The notes beneath the pieces were generated by a model. It did not search any database. It was not told where the DNA came from and was given only the letters and a program-made list of their open reading frames with translations. This document shows, piece after piece, positions 7,215 to 15,785 of a DNA stretch of 64,000 bases. The translations under genes and the position numbers were made by a program. This DNA is from Candidatus Pseudomonas phytovorans (GTDB lineage: Bacteria; Pseudomonadota; Gammaproteobacteria; Pseudomonadales; Pseudomonadaceae): contig CP119325.1 of the NCBI GenBank assembly GCA_029202525.1, forward strand, positions 4,624,001 to 4,688,000. Reading direction: 5' to 3'. How positions within the stretch are numbered: the first letter of the stretch is position 1; each line of letters begins with the position of its first letter.

Positions 7215-8534
7215 TCACTGAGCCTTGCGCGGCAGCCCGATGCTCACCCGCAACCCGCCCAGCGGGCTCTCCAGCAGGGCCAATTGCCCGCCCCAGGCCT
7301 CGACGATATCGCGCACAATGCCCAACCCCAGGCCATGCCCGTCCACCTGCTCGTCGAGCCTGGAACCGCGCTCCAGCACCTGCTGGCGCTGGCTCTCCGG
7401 GATGCCGGGGCCATCGTCATCGACCCACACCTGGTAGCCCTCGGCATTCGGCGCAATACCCAGCCGCACCTCGCTGTCCGCCCACTTGCAGGCGTTATCC
7501 AGCAAGTTGCCCAGCAGTTCCAGAAAGTCTTCGCGGTCCCACGGCAGCAGCAAACCGGGGGGTACGTCGCTGGCCAGTAGCAAGCCCTCTCCGTGAATCA
7601 TCCCCAAGGTGCTCAGCAGCCCAGGCAACTCGGCGTCACAGTCAAACTGCGCCCCCGGCAGCGCATCCCCTGCCAGCCGCGCGCGATTCAGCTCGCGCGC
7701 CAGCCGTTGCTGAATCTGCTCCAGTTGCTCACGCATCTGCGCGCGGACTTCAGGCAAGTCTTTCAGGCGCTCGCTGGACGCCAGGCTCAGCAACACCGCC
7801 AATGGCGTCTTCAGCGCATGCCCAAGGTTGCCCAAGGCATTGCGCGAGCGGCGCAGGCTGTCTTCGGTGTGGCTGAGCAAGTGGTTGATCTGCCCCACCA
7901 GTGGCGCCAGTTCACTGGGCACTTCTGCGTCCAGCTGCGAGCGCTGGCCCTGCTGTAACTGGGCAATCTGCTGGCGTGCACGCTCCAATGGCCGCAGCGA
8001 GCGGGTAACGGTGATGCGCTGCAGCACCAACACCAGAATCAGGGCCACCAACCCCATGCCCAGGCCGATCTGCTGCAGGCGCCGGAAGCCTTCACGCACC
8101 GGTGAATAGTCCTGCGCCACGCTGATCGAGATGTCCTGGCCCAAGCGCCGATAGTCGGCACGCAAGGCCAACAGTTGCTGCCCTTCCGGGCCTAGCTCAT
8201 GGCTGTCGGAAAGGCCAGGGGCGGCGGGCTTGGGCATGTCCAGGTCCCACAGCGAGCGCGAGCGCCAGGTACCTTGGCCAAAGTCGATGCGAAAGTAATA
8301 GCCAGAGAACGGCCGCTGGTAAGCGGCAGAAATGCGCCGTTCGTCCAGCTGCAAGCCCGAAGGCCCACGCACCAAAGCCACCAGCAGGTTCTCGCTCTCC
8401 TTGCGCAGGCCGTTTTCGAGATAGCGTTGCAGGCCAGCCTCGAACAGCCACAAGGTCAGTTGCGCCAGCACCACGCCGACCACCACCAGCACCGCCACCA
8501 GGCCCAGGCTCAGGCGTGCCTGGATCGACTTCAC
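7215..8534 (-). CDS. Sensor histidine kinase of a PepSY-linked two-component system
   Basis: A 439-residue inner-membrane kinase. TM1 is about 8-30, a periplasmic sensor about 31-150, TM2 about 155-172, then HAMP, HisKA with phospho-acceptor His239 in LGNLGHALKTPLAVL, and the HATPase domain with N-box LLGNLLDNACKWA, G1 VDDDGPGIP and G2 GHGLGLGIV. All catalytic boxes are intact. Its start overlaps the response regulator stop by 4 bases (ATGA), so the pair is translationally coupled. With two small acidic PepSY proteins upstream, the system resembles the CarS/BqsS group that responds to calcium or ferrous iron in P. aeruginosa; I do not see an RExxE iron motif in the sensor, so the signal is open. 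Confidence 0.9.
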   Translation of the reverse strand: MKSIQARLSLGLVAVLVVVGVVLAQLTLWLFEAGLQRYLENGLRKESENLLVALVRGPSGLQLDERRISAAYQRPFSGYYFRIDFGQGTWRSRSLWDLDMPKPAAPGLSDSHELGPEGQQLLALRADYRRLGQDISISVAQDYSPVREGFRRLQQIGLGMGLVALILVLVLQRITVTRSLRPLERARQQIAQLQQGQRSQLDAEVPSELAPLVGQINHLLSHTEDSLRRSRNALGNLGHALKTPLAVLLSLASSERLKDLPEVRAQMREQLEQIQQRLARELNRARLAGDALPGAQFDCDAELPGLLSTLGMIHGEGLLLASDVPPGLLLPWDREDFLELLGNLLDNACKWADSEVRLGIAPNAEGYQVWVDDDGPGIPESQRQQVLERGSRLDEQVDGHGLGLGIVRDIVEAWGGQLALLESPLGGLRVSIGLPRKAQ

Positions 8535-9199
8535 TCGGCGCTCCCGGCATAGATGTAGCCCTGCCCGCGGCGTGTCTCGATCACGCTACGGCCCAGCTTG
8601 CGGCGCAAGTGGTTGACGTGCACTTCCAGCACGTTGGAGTCCCGCTCGGTTTCGCCGTCGTACAGGTGCTCGGCCAGGTGGCTCTTGGACAGGATCTGCT
8701 GCGGGTGCAGCATGAAGTAACGCAGCAGCCGGAACTCGGCGGCGGTCAGCTGCACATCCATACCATCACGGCTCACGCACTGACGGCTTTCATCCAGATG
8801 CAGCCCGGCTGCTTCCAGCTTGGGCTGGTTAGCCAGGCCCCGGGCACGGCGCAGCAATGCCTGGATACGCAATTGCAGCTCTTCCGGGTGGAACGGTTTG
8901 CTCAGGTAATCATCGGCCCCGGCCTTCAGACCTTCGATACGCTCGGCCCACGAACCACGGGCGGTGAGAATCAGCACGGGTGTAACCAGGCCGGCGGCGC
9001 GCCACTGGGCCAGCACATCCAGGCCCGGCAAGCCCGGCAGGCCAAGGTCGAGAATGATCAGGTCGTAGGGTTCGCTCTGGCCCTGGTAAACCGCGTCACG
9101 GCCGTCGGCCAGCCAGTCCACGGCATAGCCCTGGCGCTGCAGGCCTGCGGTCAGTTCGTCGGCCAGCGGTACATTGTCCTCGACAAGCAACAGGCGCAT
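8531..9199 (-). CDS. OmpR/PhoB-type response regulator
   Basis: A 222-residue regulator with a receiver domain (about 1-115; acidic pocket E7/D8, phospho-acceptor D51 in LIILDLGLPG, conserved Lys in LSKPF) and a C-terminal winged-helix DNA-binding domain (about 125-218) ending in RRGQGYIY, typical of OmpR/PhoB members. It lies between the second PepSY gene (stop at 9200, directly adjacent) and the kinase (4-base overlap), forming a four-gene minus-strand operon. It probably activates its own operon, including the PepSY proteins, but no repeat clear enough to call an operator was found in 9823-10089. Confidence 0.93.
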   Translation of the reverse strand: MRLLLVEDNVPLADELTAGLQRQGYAVDWLADGRDAVYQGQSEPYDLIILDLGLPGLPGLDVLAQWRAAGLVTPVLILTARGSWAERIEGLKAGADDYLSKPFHPEELQLRIQALLRRARGLANQPKLEAAGLHLDESRQCVSRDGMDVQLTAAEFRLLRYFMLHPQQILSKSHLAEHLYDGETERDSNVLEVHVNHLRRKLGRSVIETRRGQGYIYAGSAE

Positions 9200-9514
9200 T
9201 CAGTCGTCTTCCTCGTCTTTGAGCAGGGCACCGGTGCTGGCATCGAGCTTGATCTCGCGCACCACACCTTCAGCCGTCAGCAGTTCGACTTCATATTCGT
9301 AGCGATCGTCGTCTTCTTCCAGCTCGGCTTCCAGCAGACGCGCCCCGGGGTAACGCCCCAGGGCGGTTTCCAGCAACTGCTCGAGCGGCAGGATGATGCC
9401 CTTCTGCCGTAGCTTCAGGGCTTCGTCCTGGTCAAGGTCGCGGGCCGCGGCCAAGGAGCACACGGCCAGCAGCGCCAGCGCGAGGTAGCGCGCTGGCCGT
9501 GGTAAGTGGATCAT
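9200..9514 (-). CDS. Small secreted PepSY domain protein B
   Basis: A 104-residue protein with a signal peptide (about 1-24, hydrophobic run YLALALLAVCSLAAA) and one PepSY domain. The C-terminal half is strongly acidic (LLEAELEEDDDRYEYEVEL and the end KDEEDD), which would suit divalent-cation binding in the periplasm. Its start overlaps the stop of the first PepSY gene by one base (TGATG) and its stop abuts the response regulator start, so all four genes are co-translated. PepSY domains are proposed inhibitors or ligand-binding modules; here I infer an accessory sensor for the kinase. Confidence 0.85.
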   Translation of the reverse strand: MIHLPRPARYLALALLAVCSLAAARDLDQDEALKLRQKGIILPLEQLLETALGRYPGARLLEAELEEDDDRYEYEVELLTAEGVVREIKLDASTGALLKDEEDD

Positions 9515-9822
9515 CAGTTGTCCCGCGCGTCCTTGAGTACTTCACCGGTCTTGGCGTCCAGGTCCACGTCCCATTCGACATTCTGCGCGTCGCGCAACTC
9601 GACCTTGTAGATAAGCCGGCCGTACTCGTCTTCAAGCTCCGAGTCGGTGACGGTGGCGCCGGGGTGCTTGGCCACGGCAGTGGCTTTGAGCTCATCCAGC
9701 GACTTGATGGTCTTGGCGTTGACCAGCTTGACCACTTCGTCAGGCTGAACATCTTTGGCGAAAGCGGCATTGGCGCCCAGCGCGAGGGCAGCGGCGGTGA
9801 ACAGGGCAGTCAAGGTTTTCAT
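9514..9822 (-). CDS. Small secreted PepSY domain protein A
   Basis: A 102-residue periplasmic protein with signal peptide (cleavage probably after ANAAFA, residue 22) and a PepSY domain containing the pattern VDLDAKTGEVLKD near the C-terminus. It is clearly a paralogue of the downstream protein B. The start at 9822 has AGGAG 9 bases upstream; the open frame to 9876 adds nothing signal-like. It is the first gene of the PepSY-PepSY-regulator-kinase operon, so the promoter should lie in 9823-10089, where I see no distinct operator. High dosage of a secreted PepSY protein ahead of the sensor suggests feedback on sensing. Confidence 0.87.
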   Translation of the reverse strand: MKTLTALFTAAALALGANAAFAKDVQPDEVVKLVNAKTIKSLDELKATAVAKHPGATVTDSELEDEYGRLIYKVELRDAQNVEWDVDLDAKTGEVLKDARDN

Positions 9823-10089
9823 CGTTCTTCTCTCCTGAGAACTGTGTAAGTTGTCTACGGGGTTAAGACTAACCACCGGTCCTTAATTCAACCTGAAAAC
9901 AGCTGGCGCCATGATAGCGCATGATGCGGGGTGGAGATTGCGTCAGGGCCACCGGGCGATTGTCACAGCATTTTCGGCGCCTGTGAGATCGAGCGCCGCG
10001 CGGGCGGCGCTCGATCTGATAAGCGCTGAAGATGTTAAGGCGAACTGTTAAACTGCACCCATTCTTGATTCACACAGAGCTAACCCCGC

Positions 10090-10446
10090 GTGGAAATTTT
10101 CAAAGAGTTCACATTCGAATCAGCCCACCGCCTGCCCCACGTCCCGGACGGGCACAAATGCGGCCGCCTGCACGGCCACTCGTTCAAGGTCGGCCTGCAC
10201 CTGACCGGCGCGCTGGACCCGCACACCGGCTGGATTCGTGACTTTGCCGAGGTGAAGGCAATCTTCAAGCCGATCTACGAGCAGCTCGATCACAACTACC
10301 TGAACGACATTCCAGGCCTGGAAAACCCCACCAGCGAAGTGATCGCCAAGTGGATCTGGGAGCAGGTCAAGCCGCTGATGCCAGAGCTGTCCAAGGTGCG
10401 CATCCACGAAACCTGCACCAGCGGTTGCGAATACACCGGCGACTGA
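10090..10446 (+). CDS. queD: 6-carboxy-5,6,7,8-tetrahydropterin synthase QueD
   Basis: A 118-residue enzyme of queuosine/preQ0 biosynthesis that converts 7,8-dihydroneopterin triphosphate to 6-carboxytetrahydropterin. The zinc ligands His13, His28 and His30 and catalytic Cys24 are visible in ESAHRLPHVPDGHKCGRLHG. The C-terminal RIHETCTSGCEYTG is also typical. Translation starts at GTG 10090; no in-frame ATG precedes the conserved N-terminus. It stands alone, convergent with the DUF1289 gene (10 bases between stops). Other queuosine genes are not in this window. Confidence 0.95.
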   Translation: MEIFKEFTFESAHRLPHVPDGHKCGRLHGHSFKVGLHLTGALDPHTGWIRDFAEVKAIFKPIYEQLDHNYLNDIPGLENPTSEVIAKWIWEQVKPLMPELSKVRIHETCTSGCEYTGD

Positions 10447-10456
10447 TGCGCCGAGG

Positions 10457-10939
10457 TCACTGGCCCTGCGTGCTGCCCATGGCATCGCGCAGGAAGCTGG
10501 GGGCGATGTAGCGCTGGTAATGCGCTTCTGAAAGCAGAAAGAACTCGCGATCGATGGCATCGCGCAATTGCGGCAGTTCCCAGTCTCGGAACTCCGGCAG
10601 CAACACCATGCCGTAGGCCTCCAGGTCACGGATCATCCGCGCCCCGCGGGCGATCAGCTGATATGCCCAGCAATATTCCGACTGCTGCTCGACAAAGCGG
10701 ATGGAGCGCTGCTCCAGTTGCTGGCGCAGCAGGCTTTTGTCGAACACTTCCAGCTTGGCCATCATCACTTGCACCAGCAACTGCTCCAGGCGCAGCCACA
10801 CGGCGCGTTTCTGGTCGTCGTCGTAGCCGTTCCAGTTGATCACTTCGTGGTGAAAACGCTTGCAGCCACGGCACACCGTGTCTCCGTACACCGTGGAGCA
10901 CAGGCCGACGCAAGGGGTCTTGATGGACTTGTTGGACAT
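10457..10939 (-). CDS. DUF1289 domain protein
   Basis: A 160-residue protein. The N-terminal DUF1289 region (about 8-60) has four cysteines in TPCVGLCSTVYGDTVCRGC followed by KRFHHEVINWNGYD, suggesting a small metal or Fe-S site; the rest is helical with no recognised domain. The start at 10939 places MSNKSIKTPC just before the Cys motif; the longer frame to 11002 is less likely. Function is unknown; DUF1289 proteins are short in many bacteria, so the extra 100-residue C-terminal region is a Pseudomonas-type extension. Confidence 0.85.
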   Translation of the reverse strand: MSNKSIKTPCVGLCSTVYGDTVCRGCKRFHHEVINWNGYDDDQKRAVWLRLEQLLVQVMMAKLEVFDKSLLRQQLEQRSIRFVEQQSEYCWAYQLIARGARMIRDLEAYGMVLLPEFRDWELPQLRDAIDREFFLLSEAHYQRYIAPSFLRDAMGSTQGQ

Positions 10940-11344
10940 GAAAAACAACAGTCTGGCGGAGGAACACGGGCCCATGTTAGCCCTTTGTCTAACCAGGGTC
11001 ACTCGTTAAAGTCATCTTCTGCGCCTTACCTTCGGGCTTTTTTTGCCGTAGAATCAATGCGCCTTTTCAAGGCAACAATGTCCGTTGGAAGCTGTTTTCA
11101 AAGCGTCACGAGCACAGTTAATCCGGTAGAACGGCGTTGGCCCGGGCCATGCACCCCTCGCATGCCCGCGCCAGCCCTCATCAGCTCCCCGTTCTGCAGG
11201 CGTAAAACTTTGAAAGCAGCTTCTGTAAGGATTCTTTGCGACTCTGGCTGGGCGGCCCACAAAGCCGTGGCAGCGCATGGGTGCATTGAATGCTGGATAA
11301 GCGTCCCGGACCCCCTTTAGGGACCACTGATGAGGGAAATAACT
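10940..11344. other. 405-base gap between DUF1289 and acnB
   Basis: Leader region of acnB and, on the other strand, of the DUF1289 gene. I see no gene here. A GTCCC/GGGAC pair (11303-11307 with 11320-11324) just before acnB could fold over the translation start region, weakly suggesting leader control. Confidence 0.4.
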
Positions 11345-13954
11345 GTGCTTGAAGCCTACCGCAAACACATCGAAGAGCGTGCCGCCCTGGGTATCGTGCC
11401 CCAGCCGCTGAACGCCGAACAAACTGCAGGCCTGGTCGAGCTGCTGAAAAACCCGCCGGCCGGCGAAGAAGCCTTCCTCGTAGATCTGATCACCAACCGC
11501 GTACCGCCAGGGGTCGACGAAGCTGCCTACGTCAAGGCCGCGTTCCTCTCCGCCGTCGCCAAGGGCGAAGCCAAGTCCCCGCTGATCGACCGCAAGCTTG
11601 CCACCGAGCTGCTGGGCACCATGCAGGGCGGCTACAACATCGAAACGCTGGTCGCGCTGCTGGATGACGCCGAACTGGGCGCCGTCGCGGCCGAAAAGCT
11701 CAAGCACACCCTGCTGATGTTCGACGCCTTCCACGACGTGGCCGAAAAAGCCAAGGCAGGCAACGCTCACGCCAAGGCCGTACTGGAGTCCTGGGCTGCA
11801 GGCGAGTGGTTCACCACCCGCCCGGCCATCGCCGACAAGTACACCCTGACCGTGTTCAAGGTGCCTGGCGAAACCAACACCGACGACCTGTCCCCTGCCC
11901 CGGACGCCTGGTCGCGCCCTGACATCCCGCTGCACGCCCTGGCGATGCTGAAAATGGCCCGTGACGGCATCGAGCCTTCGCAGCCAGGTTCGGTCGGCCC
12001 GCTGGCACAGATCGAAGCCGTCAAGGCCAAGGGCTTCCCGGTTGCCTATGTAGGTGACGTGGTCGGTACCGGTTCGTCGCGTAAATCCGCTACCAACTCG
12101 GTGCTGTGGTTCTTCGGCGACGACATCCCGTACGTGCCGAACAAGCGCGCCGGTGGTTTCTGCTTCGGCACCAAGATCGCCCCGATCTTCTACAACACCA
12201 TGGAAGACGCCGGCGCCCTGCCGATCGAATTCGACTGCACCAACCTGGGCATGGGCGACGTCATCGACGTTTACCCTTACAAAGGTGAAGTGCGCCGTCA
12301 CGAAAACGACGAGCTGGTTACCACCTTCGAACTGAAGACGCCAGTACTGCTCGACGAAGTCCGTGCTGGCGGTCGTATCCCACTGATCGTGGGCCGCGGC
12401 CTGACCGACAAGGCCCGCGCCGAACTTGGCCTGGGTGCAGTCGACCTGTTCAAGAAACCCGAGCAGCCTGCCGAGTCCGACAAGGGCTTCACCCTGGCGC
12501 AAAAAATGGTCGGCCGTGCCTGTGGCCTGCCAGAAGGCCAGGGCGTGCGCCCAGGTGCCTATTGCGAACCGAAGATGACCACCGTCGGCTCCCAGGACAC
12601 CACTGGCCCGATGACCCGTGACGAGCTGAAAGACCTGGCGTGCCTGGGCTTCTCCGCTGACCTGGTGATGCAGTCGTTCTGCCACACCGCGGCCTACCCG
12701 AAGCCGATCGACGTCACCACCCACCACACCCTGCCAGACTTCATCCGCACCCGTGGCGGCGTGTCGCTGCGCCCAGGCGACGGCATCATCCACAGCTGGC
12801 TGAACCGCATGCTGATGCCTGACACCGTGGGCACCGGTGGCGACTCGCACACCCGCTTCCCGATCGGTATCTCGTTCCCGGCCGGTTCCGGCCTGGTGGC
12901 CTTCGCTGCCGCCACCGGCGTCATGCCGCTGGACATGCCAGAGTCGATCCTGGTGCGCTTCAAGGGCAAACTGCAACCCGGCATCACCCTGCGTGACCTG
13001 GTTCATGCCATCCCTTACTACGCCATCCAGAAAGGCCTGCTGACCGTCGAGAAGAAAGGCAAGAAAAACGCCTTCTCCGGCCGTATCCTGGAAATCGAAG
13101 GCCTGGACGAACTGACCGTCGAACAAGCTTTCGAGCTGTCCGACGCCTCGGCCGAGCGTTCCGCTGCCGGTTGCACCATCAAGCTGCCAGAAAAGGCCAT
13201 TGCCGAGTACCTGACCTCCAACATCACCCTGCTGCGCTGGATGATCGGCGAAGGCTACGGCGACCCACGCACCCTGGAGCGTCGCGCCCAGGCCATGGAA
13301 GCCTGGCTGGCCAACCCTGAGCTGCTGTCGGCTGACGCCGATGCCGAATACGCTGAAATCATCGAAATCGACCTGGCCGACGTCAAAGAGCCTGTGCTCT
13401 GCGCGCCAAACGACCCGGACGATGCCCGCCTGCTGTCTTCGGTACAGGGCGAGAAGATCGACGAAGTGTTCATCGGTTCGTGCATGACCAACATCGGCCA
13501 CTTCCGCGCTGCCGGCAAGCTGCTGGACAAGGTCAAGGGCGGTATCCCGACCCGTCTGTGGCTGGCTCCGCCAACCAAGATGGATGCTCACCAGCTGACC
13601 GAAGAAGGCTACTACGGCATCTACGGCAAAGCCGGTGCGCGCATGGAAATGCCAGGCTGCTCGCTGTGCATGGGTAACCAGGCACGTGTGCAGACCGGTT
13701 CGACCGTGGTCTCCACCTCGACCCGTAACTTCCCGAACCGTCTGGGCGACGCCACCAACGTGTACCTGGCATCGGCCGAACTGGCTGCTGTCGCTTCGAT
13801 CATCGGCAAGCTGCCGACCGTCGAAGAGTACATGCAGTACGCGAAAGACATCGACAGCATGGCTGCCGACGTTTACCGCTACCTGAGCTTCGACCAGATC
13901 GCCGAGTTCCGCGAAGCGGCAGCCAACGCCAAGATCCCGGCTGTTCAGGTGTAA
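11345..13954 (+). CDS. acnB: Bifunctional aconitate hydratase 2 / 2-methylisocitrate dehydratase AcnB
   Basis: An 869-residue AcnB of normal length. It interconverts citrate and isocitrate in the TCA cycle and can also hydrate 2-methylaconitate to 2-methylisocitrate. Domain order is AcnB-type: helical N-terminal domain, swivel domain, then the Fe-S catalytic domains. Cluster ligands are in GSCMTNIGHF and MPGCSLCMGNQARV near the C-terminus. I prefer GTG at 11345 (product MLEAYRKHIEERAALG, GAGGGA upstream), although an in-frame ATG at 11330 would add five residues. It faces the prp operon, and shares substrates with it. Expression is usually high and iron-dependent in pseudomonads. Confidence 0.95.
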   Translation: MLEAYRKHIEERAALGIVPQPLNAEQTAGLVELLKNPPAGEEAFLVDLITNRVPPGVDEAAYVKAAFLSAVAKGEAKSPLIDRKLATELLGTMQGGYNIETLVALLDDAELGAVAAEKLKHTLLMFDAFHDVAEKAKAGNAHAKAVLESWAAGEWFTTRPAIADKYTLTVFKVPGETNTDDLSPAPDAWSRPDIPLHALAMLKMARDGIEPSQPGSVGPLAQIEAVKAKGFPVAYVGDVVGTGSSRKSATNSVLWFFGDDIPYVPNKRAGGFCFGTKIAPIFYNTMEDAGALPIEFDCTNLGMGDVIDVYPYKGEVRRHENDELVTTFELKTPVLLDEVRAGGRIPLIVGRGLTDKARAELGLGAVDLFKKPEQPAESDKGFTLAQKMVGRACGLPEGQGVRPGAYCEPKMTTVGSQDTTGPMTRDELKDLACLGFSADLVMQSFCHTAAYPKPIDVTTHHTLPDFIRTRGGVSLRPGDGIIHSWLNRMLMPDTVGTGGDSHTRFPIGISFPAGSGLVAFAAATGVMPLDMPESILVRFKGKLQPGITLRDLVHAIPYYAIQKGLLTVEKKGKKNAFSGRILEIEGLDELTVEQAFELSDASAERSAAGCTIKLPEKAIAEYLTSNITLLRWMIGEGYGDPRTLERRAQAMEAWLANPELLSADADAEYAEIIEIDLADVKEPVLCAPNDPDDARLLSSVQGEKIDEVFIGSCMTNIGHFRAAGKLLDKVKGGIPTRLWLAPPTKMDAHQLTEEGYYGIYGKAGARMEMPGCSLCMGNQARVQTGSTVVSTSTRNFPNRLGDATNVYLASAELAAVASIIGKLPTVEEYMQYAKDIDSMAADVYRYLSFDQIAEFREAAANAKIPAVQV

Positions 13955-13976
13955 GCTGAGTTGTAAGCTGTAAAAC

Positions 13977-14007
13977 AAAGCCCCGGCAGAAATGCCGGGG
14001 CTTTTTT
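13977..14007 (+). terminator. Rho-independent terminator of acnB
   Basis: AAAGCCCCGGC (13977-13987) pairs with GCCGGGGCTTT after a 6-base loop and is followed by a run of T. Strong intrinsic terminator 23 bases past the acnB stop. Confidence 0.9.
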
Positions 14008-14015
14008 GTGTCTGC

Positions 14016-14122
14016 TGTTCCGGCCTCTTCGCGGCTAAAGCCGCTCCCACAAGGTTCTGCAAAGGTCTTGAGAACGGTGGGGTCTCTGTGGGAGCGGCTT
14101 TAGCCGCGAAGAGGCCGGAACA
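14016..14122. repeat. REP inverted pair between acnB and prpD
   Basis: Two perfectly complementary 36-base arms (14016-14051 and 14087-14122) containing the Pseudomonas-type REP core GCGGCTAAAGCCGCTCCCAC flank a 35-base spacer. It sits between two converging genes and can act as a bidirectional terminator or mRNA stabiliser. Confidence 0.85.
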
Positions 14123-14129
14123 GGCAATA

Positions 14130-15614
14130 TCAGATCACGAACAAGTCGACAAACCTGTGCACCGCCATGCCCTCCAACCTTTGCTGGTCCTTGCACACCG
14201 CCACAATCTCCCCACACCGCTGCCGGGCAAAACGCGTCGCCAGGTTGCCCCTGAACTTGGCCTCCAGCAACGGGATACCCTGCTCCCGCCGCCGCCGATG
14301 CCCGATCGGGTAATCCACCACCACCAGTTCGGTACTGCTGCCGTCTTTGAAAAACACCTGCAGCGCGTTGGCGATTGAGCGTTTGTCCGGCTCCAGGTAC
14401 TCACGACTGAAGCGCGGGTCCTCCACCACCTCCATCTTCTCGCGCAAGCGGTCGATGCTCGGGTGATTGACGTGAAAAGCGTCCTCATAATGCTCGGCCT
14501 GCAAATGCCCGAAGATCAGCGGCACCGCCACCATGTACTGCAGGCAGTGGTCGCGGTCGGCGGCATTGGCCAGCGGCCCGCTTTTGGAAATGATACGGAT
14601 CGCCGACTCCTGGGTGGTGATGACAATACGGTCGACTTCATGCAAGCGGTTACGCACCTTGGGGTGCAGGGTCACCGCCGCCTCGCAAGCGGTCTGGGCG
14701 TGGAACTCGGCAGGGAAACTGACCTTGAACAGCACGTTTTCCATCACGTAGCTGCCCAGCGGCTGCGGCAAGCGCAGTTCGTACTGCCCGGCAGGTTTGA
14801 GCGCAAGGTCCTTGTTGGTGTGGCTGAACGACACATCGTAAAAACCCCACTGTGGCGCAGTGAGCACACTCGGCACGCCCATCTCGCCGCGCAGGGCGAT
14901 ATCTGCCAGGCGCACACCCCGGCTTGAGGCATCGCCCGCAGCCCAGGATTTGCGCGAACCGGCGTTGGGCGCGTGGCGGTAGGTGCGCAGGGCCTGACCG
15001 TCGACAAAGGCATGGGACAGGGCGCTCAGCATCTGCTCGCGGTTGGCACCCATCAGCCTCGCGCACACGGCCGTAGAAGCCACCTTGACCAGTATCACGT
15101 GGTCAAGGCCGACGCGGTTGAAGGCGTTTTCCAGCGCCAGTACGCCCTGGATTTCGTGGGCCATGACCATGGCTTCGAGCACATCTCGCATCAACAGCGG
15201 CTGCTCGCCAGCGGCCACTCGCTTCTGCGACAGGTGATCGGCAACCGCCAGGATGCCACCGAGGTTGTCCGAGGGGTGGGCCCATTCGGCAGCCAGCCAG
15301 GTGTCGTTGTAGTCCAGCCAGCGCACCGTGCAGCCGATGTCCCAGGCGGCCTTCACCGGGTCGAGGCGATAAGCGGTGCCGGGGACGCGCGCGCCATTGG
15401 GCACCACAGTGCCTTCCACCTGAGGGCCGAGCAGCTTGGTGCATTCCGGGAAGCGCAAGGCCAAGAGGCCGCAGCCGAGGGTGTCCATCAGGCAGTTGCG
15501 TGCGGTGTCCAGGGCTTCGGCGGATTCGACCCGGTAGCCGAGGGCGTAGTCAGCGAGGGTTTGCAGCACCCGGTCGTAGTACGGGCGGTCGTTGAGGTCC
15601 ACGTTGGCGCTCAT
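14130..15614 (-). CDS. prpD: 2-methylcitrate dehydratase PrpD
   Basis: A 494-residue MmgE/PrpD-family enzyme that dehydrates 2-methylcitrate in the methylcitrate cycle of propionate breakdown. Recognisable by the start MSANVDLNDRPYYDRVLQ, and blocks such as IGCTVRWLDYNDTW and HAQTACEAAVTLHP. Length is typical. It is the last gene of the minus-strand order GntR-prpB-prpC-acnD-prpF-prpD and is separated from prpF by 171 bases containing a REP pair. Presence of both acnD/prpF and prpD means two dehydration routes to 2-methylaconitate are encoded; AcnD with PrpF is usually the main one in organisms with this layout, leaving PrpD partly redundant. Confidence 0.95.
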   Translation of the reverse strand: MSANVDLNDRPYYDRVLQTLADYALGYRVESAEALDTARNCLMDTLGCGLLALRFPECTKLLGPQVEGTVVPNGARVPGTAYRLDPVKAAWDIGCTVRWLDYNDTWLAAEWAHPSDNLGGILAVADHLSQKRVAAGEQPLLMRDVLEAMVMAHEIQGVLALENAFNRVGLDHVILVKVASTAVCARLMGANREQMLSALSHAFVDGQALRTYRHAPNAGSRKSWAAGDASSRGVRLADIALRGEMGVPSVLTAPQWGFYDVSFSHTNKDLALKPAGQYELRLPQPLGSYVMENVLFKVSFPAEFHAQTACEAAVTLHPKVRNRLHEVDRIVITTQESAIRIISKSGPLANAADRDHCLQYMVAVPLIFGHLQAEHYEDAFHVNHPSIDRLREKMEVVEDPRFSREYLEPDKRSIANALQVFFKDGSSTELVVVDYPIGHRRRREQGIPLLEAKFRGNLATRFARQRCGEIVAVCKDQQRLEGMAVHRFVDLFVI

Positions 15615-15651
15615 ATCCAGCTCCCTTCAGAATTGCCGGGGCTGTCGTGCA

Positions 15652-15741
15652 GCCCTTCGCGGGCACGCCCGCTCCCACAGGATAAGCACAGGTTTCGAAT
15701 GCTGTGGTGTACCTGTGGGAGCGGGCGTGCCCGCGAAGGGC
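15652..15741. repeat. REP inverted pair between prpF and prpD
   Basis: Complementary 30-base arms (15652-15681 and 15712-15741) with core GCGGGCACGCCCGCTCCCAC. It lies inside the prp operon, so it may reduce read-through or protect the upstream mRNA. Confidence 0.85.
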
Positions 15742-15785
15742 CGCAAAGCGGCCCCAACGAACGAAAGCCGAGCGCCGGTGGTGCG

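Noticed and set aside
11330..11344. ATG at 11330 as the acnB start
   Set aside because: It adds five residues before the conserved N-terminus; GTG 11345 has a better placed purine-rich site, though this is not certain.
11054..14062. A 1,002-codon open frame antisense to acnB
   Set aside because: It mirrors the third-codon-position GC bias of acnB and lacks any domain; its composition (His, Gln, Ala, Val rich) is that of an antisense shadow.
14016..14122. Possible CRISPR or mobile element ends from the repeated inverted sequences
   Set aside because: The repeats are paired REP hairpins in single intergenic sites, without regularly spaced direct repeats or cas genes, and without a transposase.
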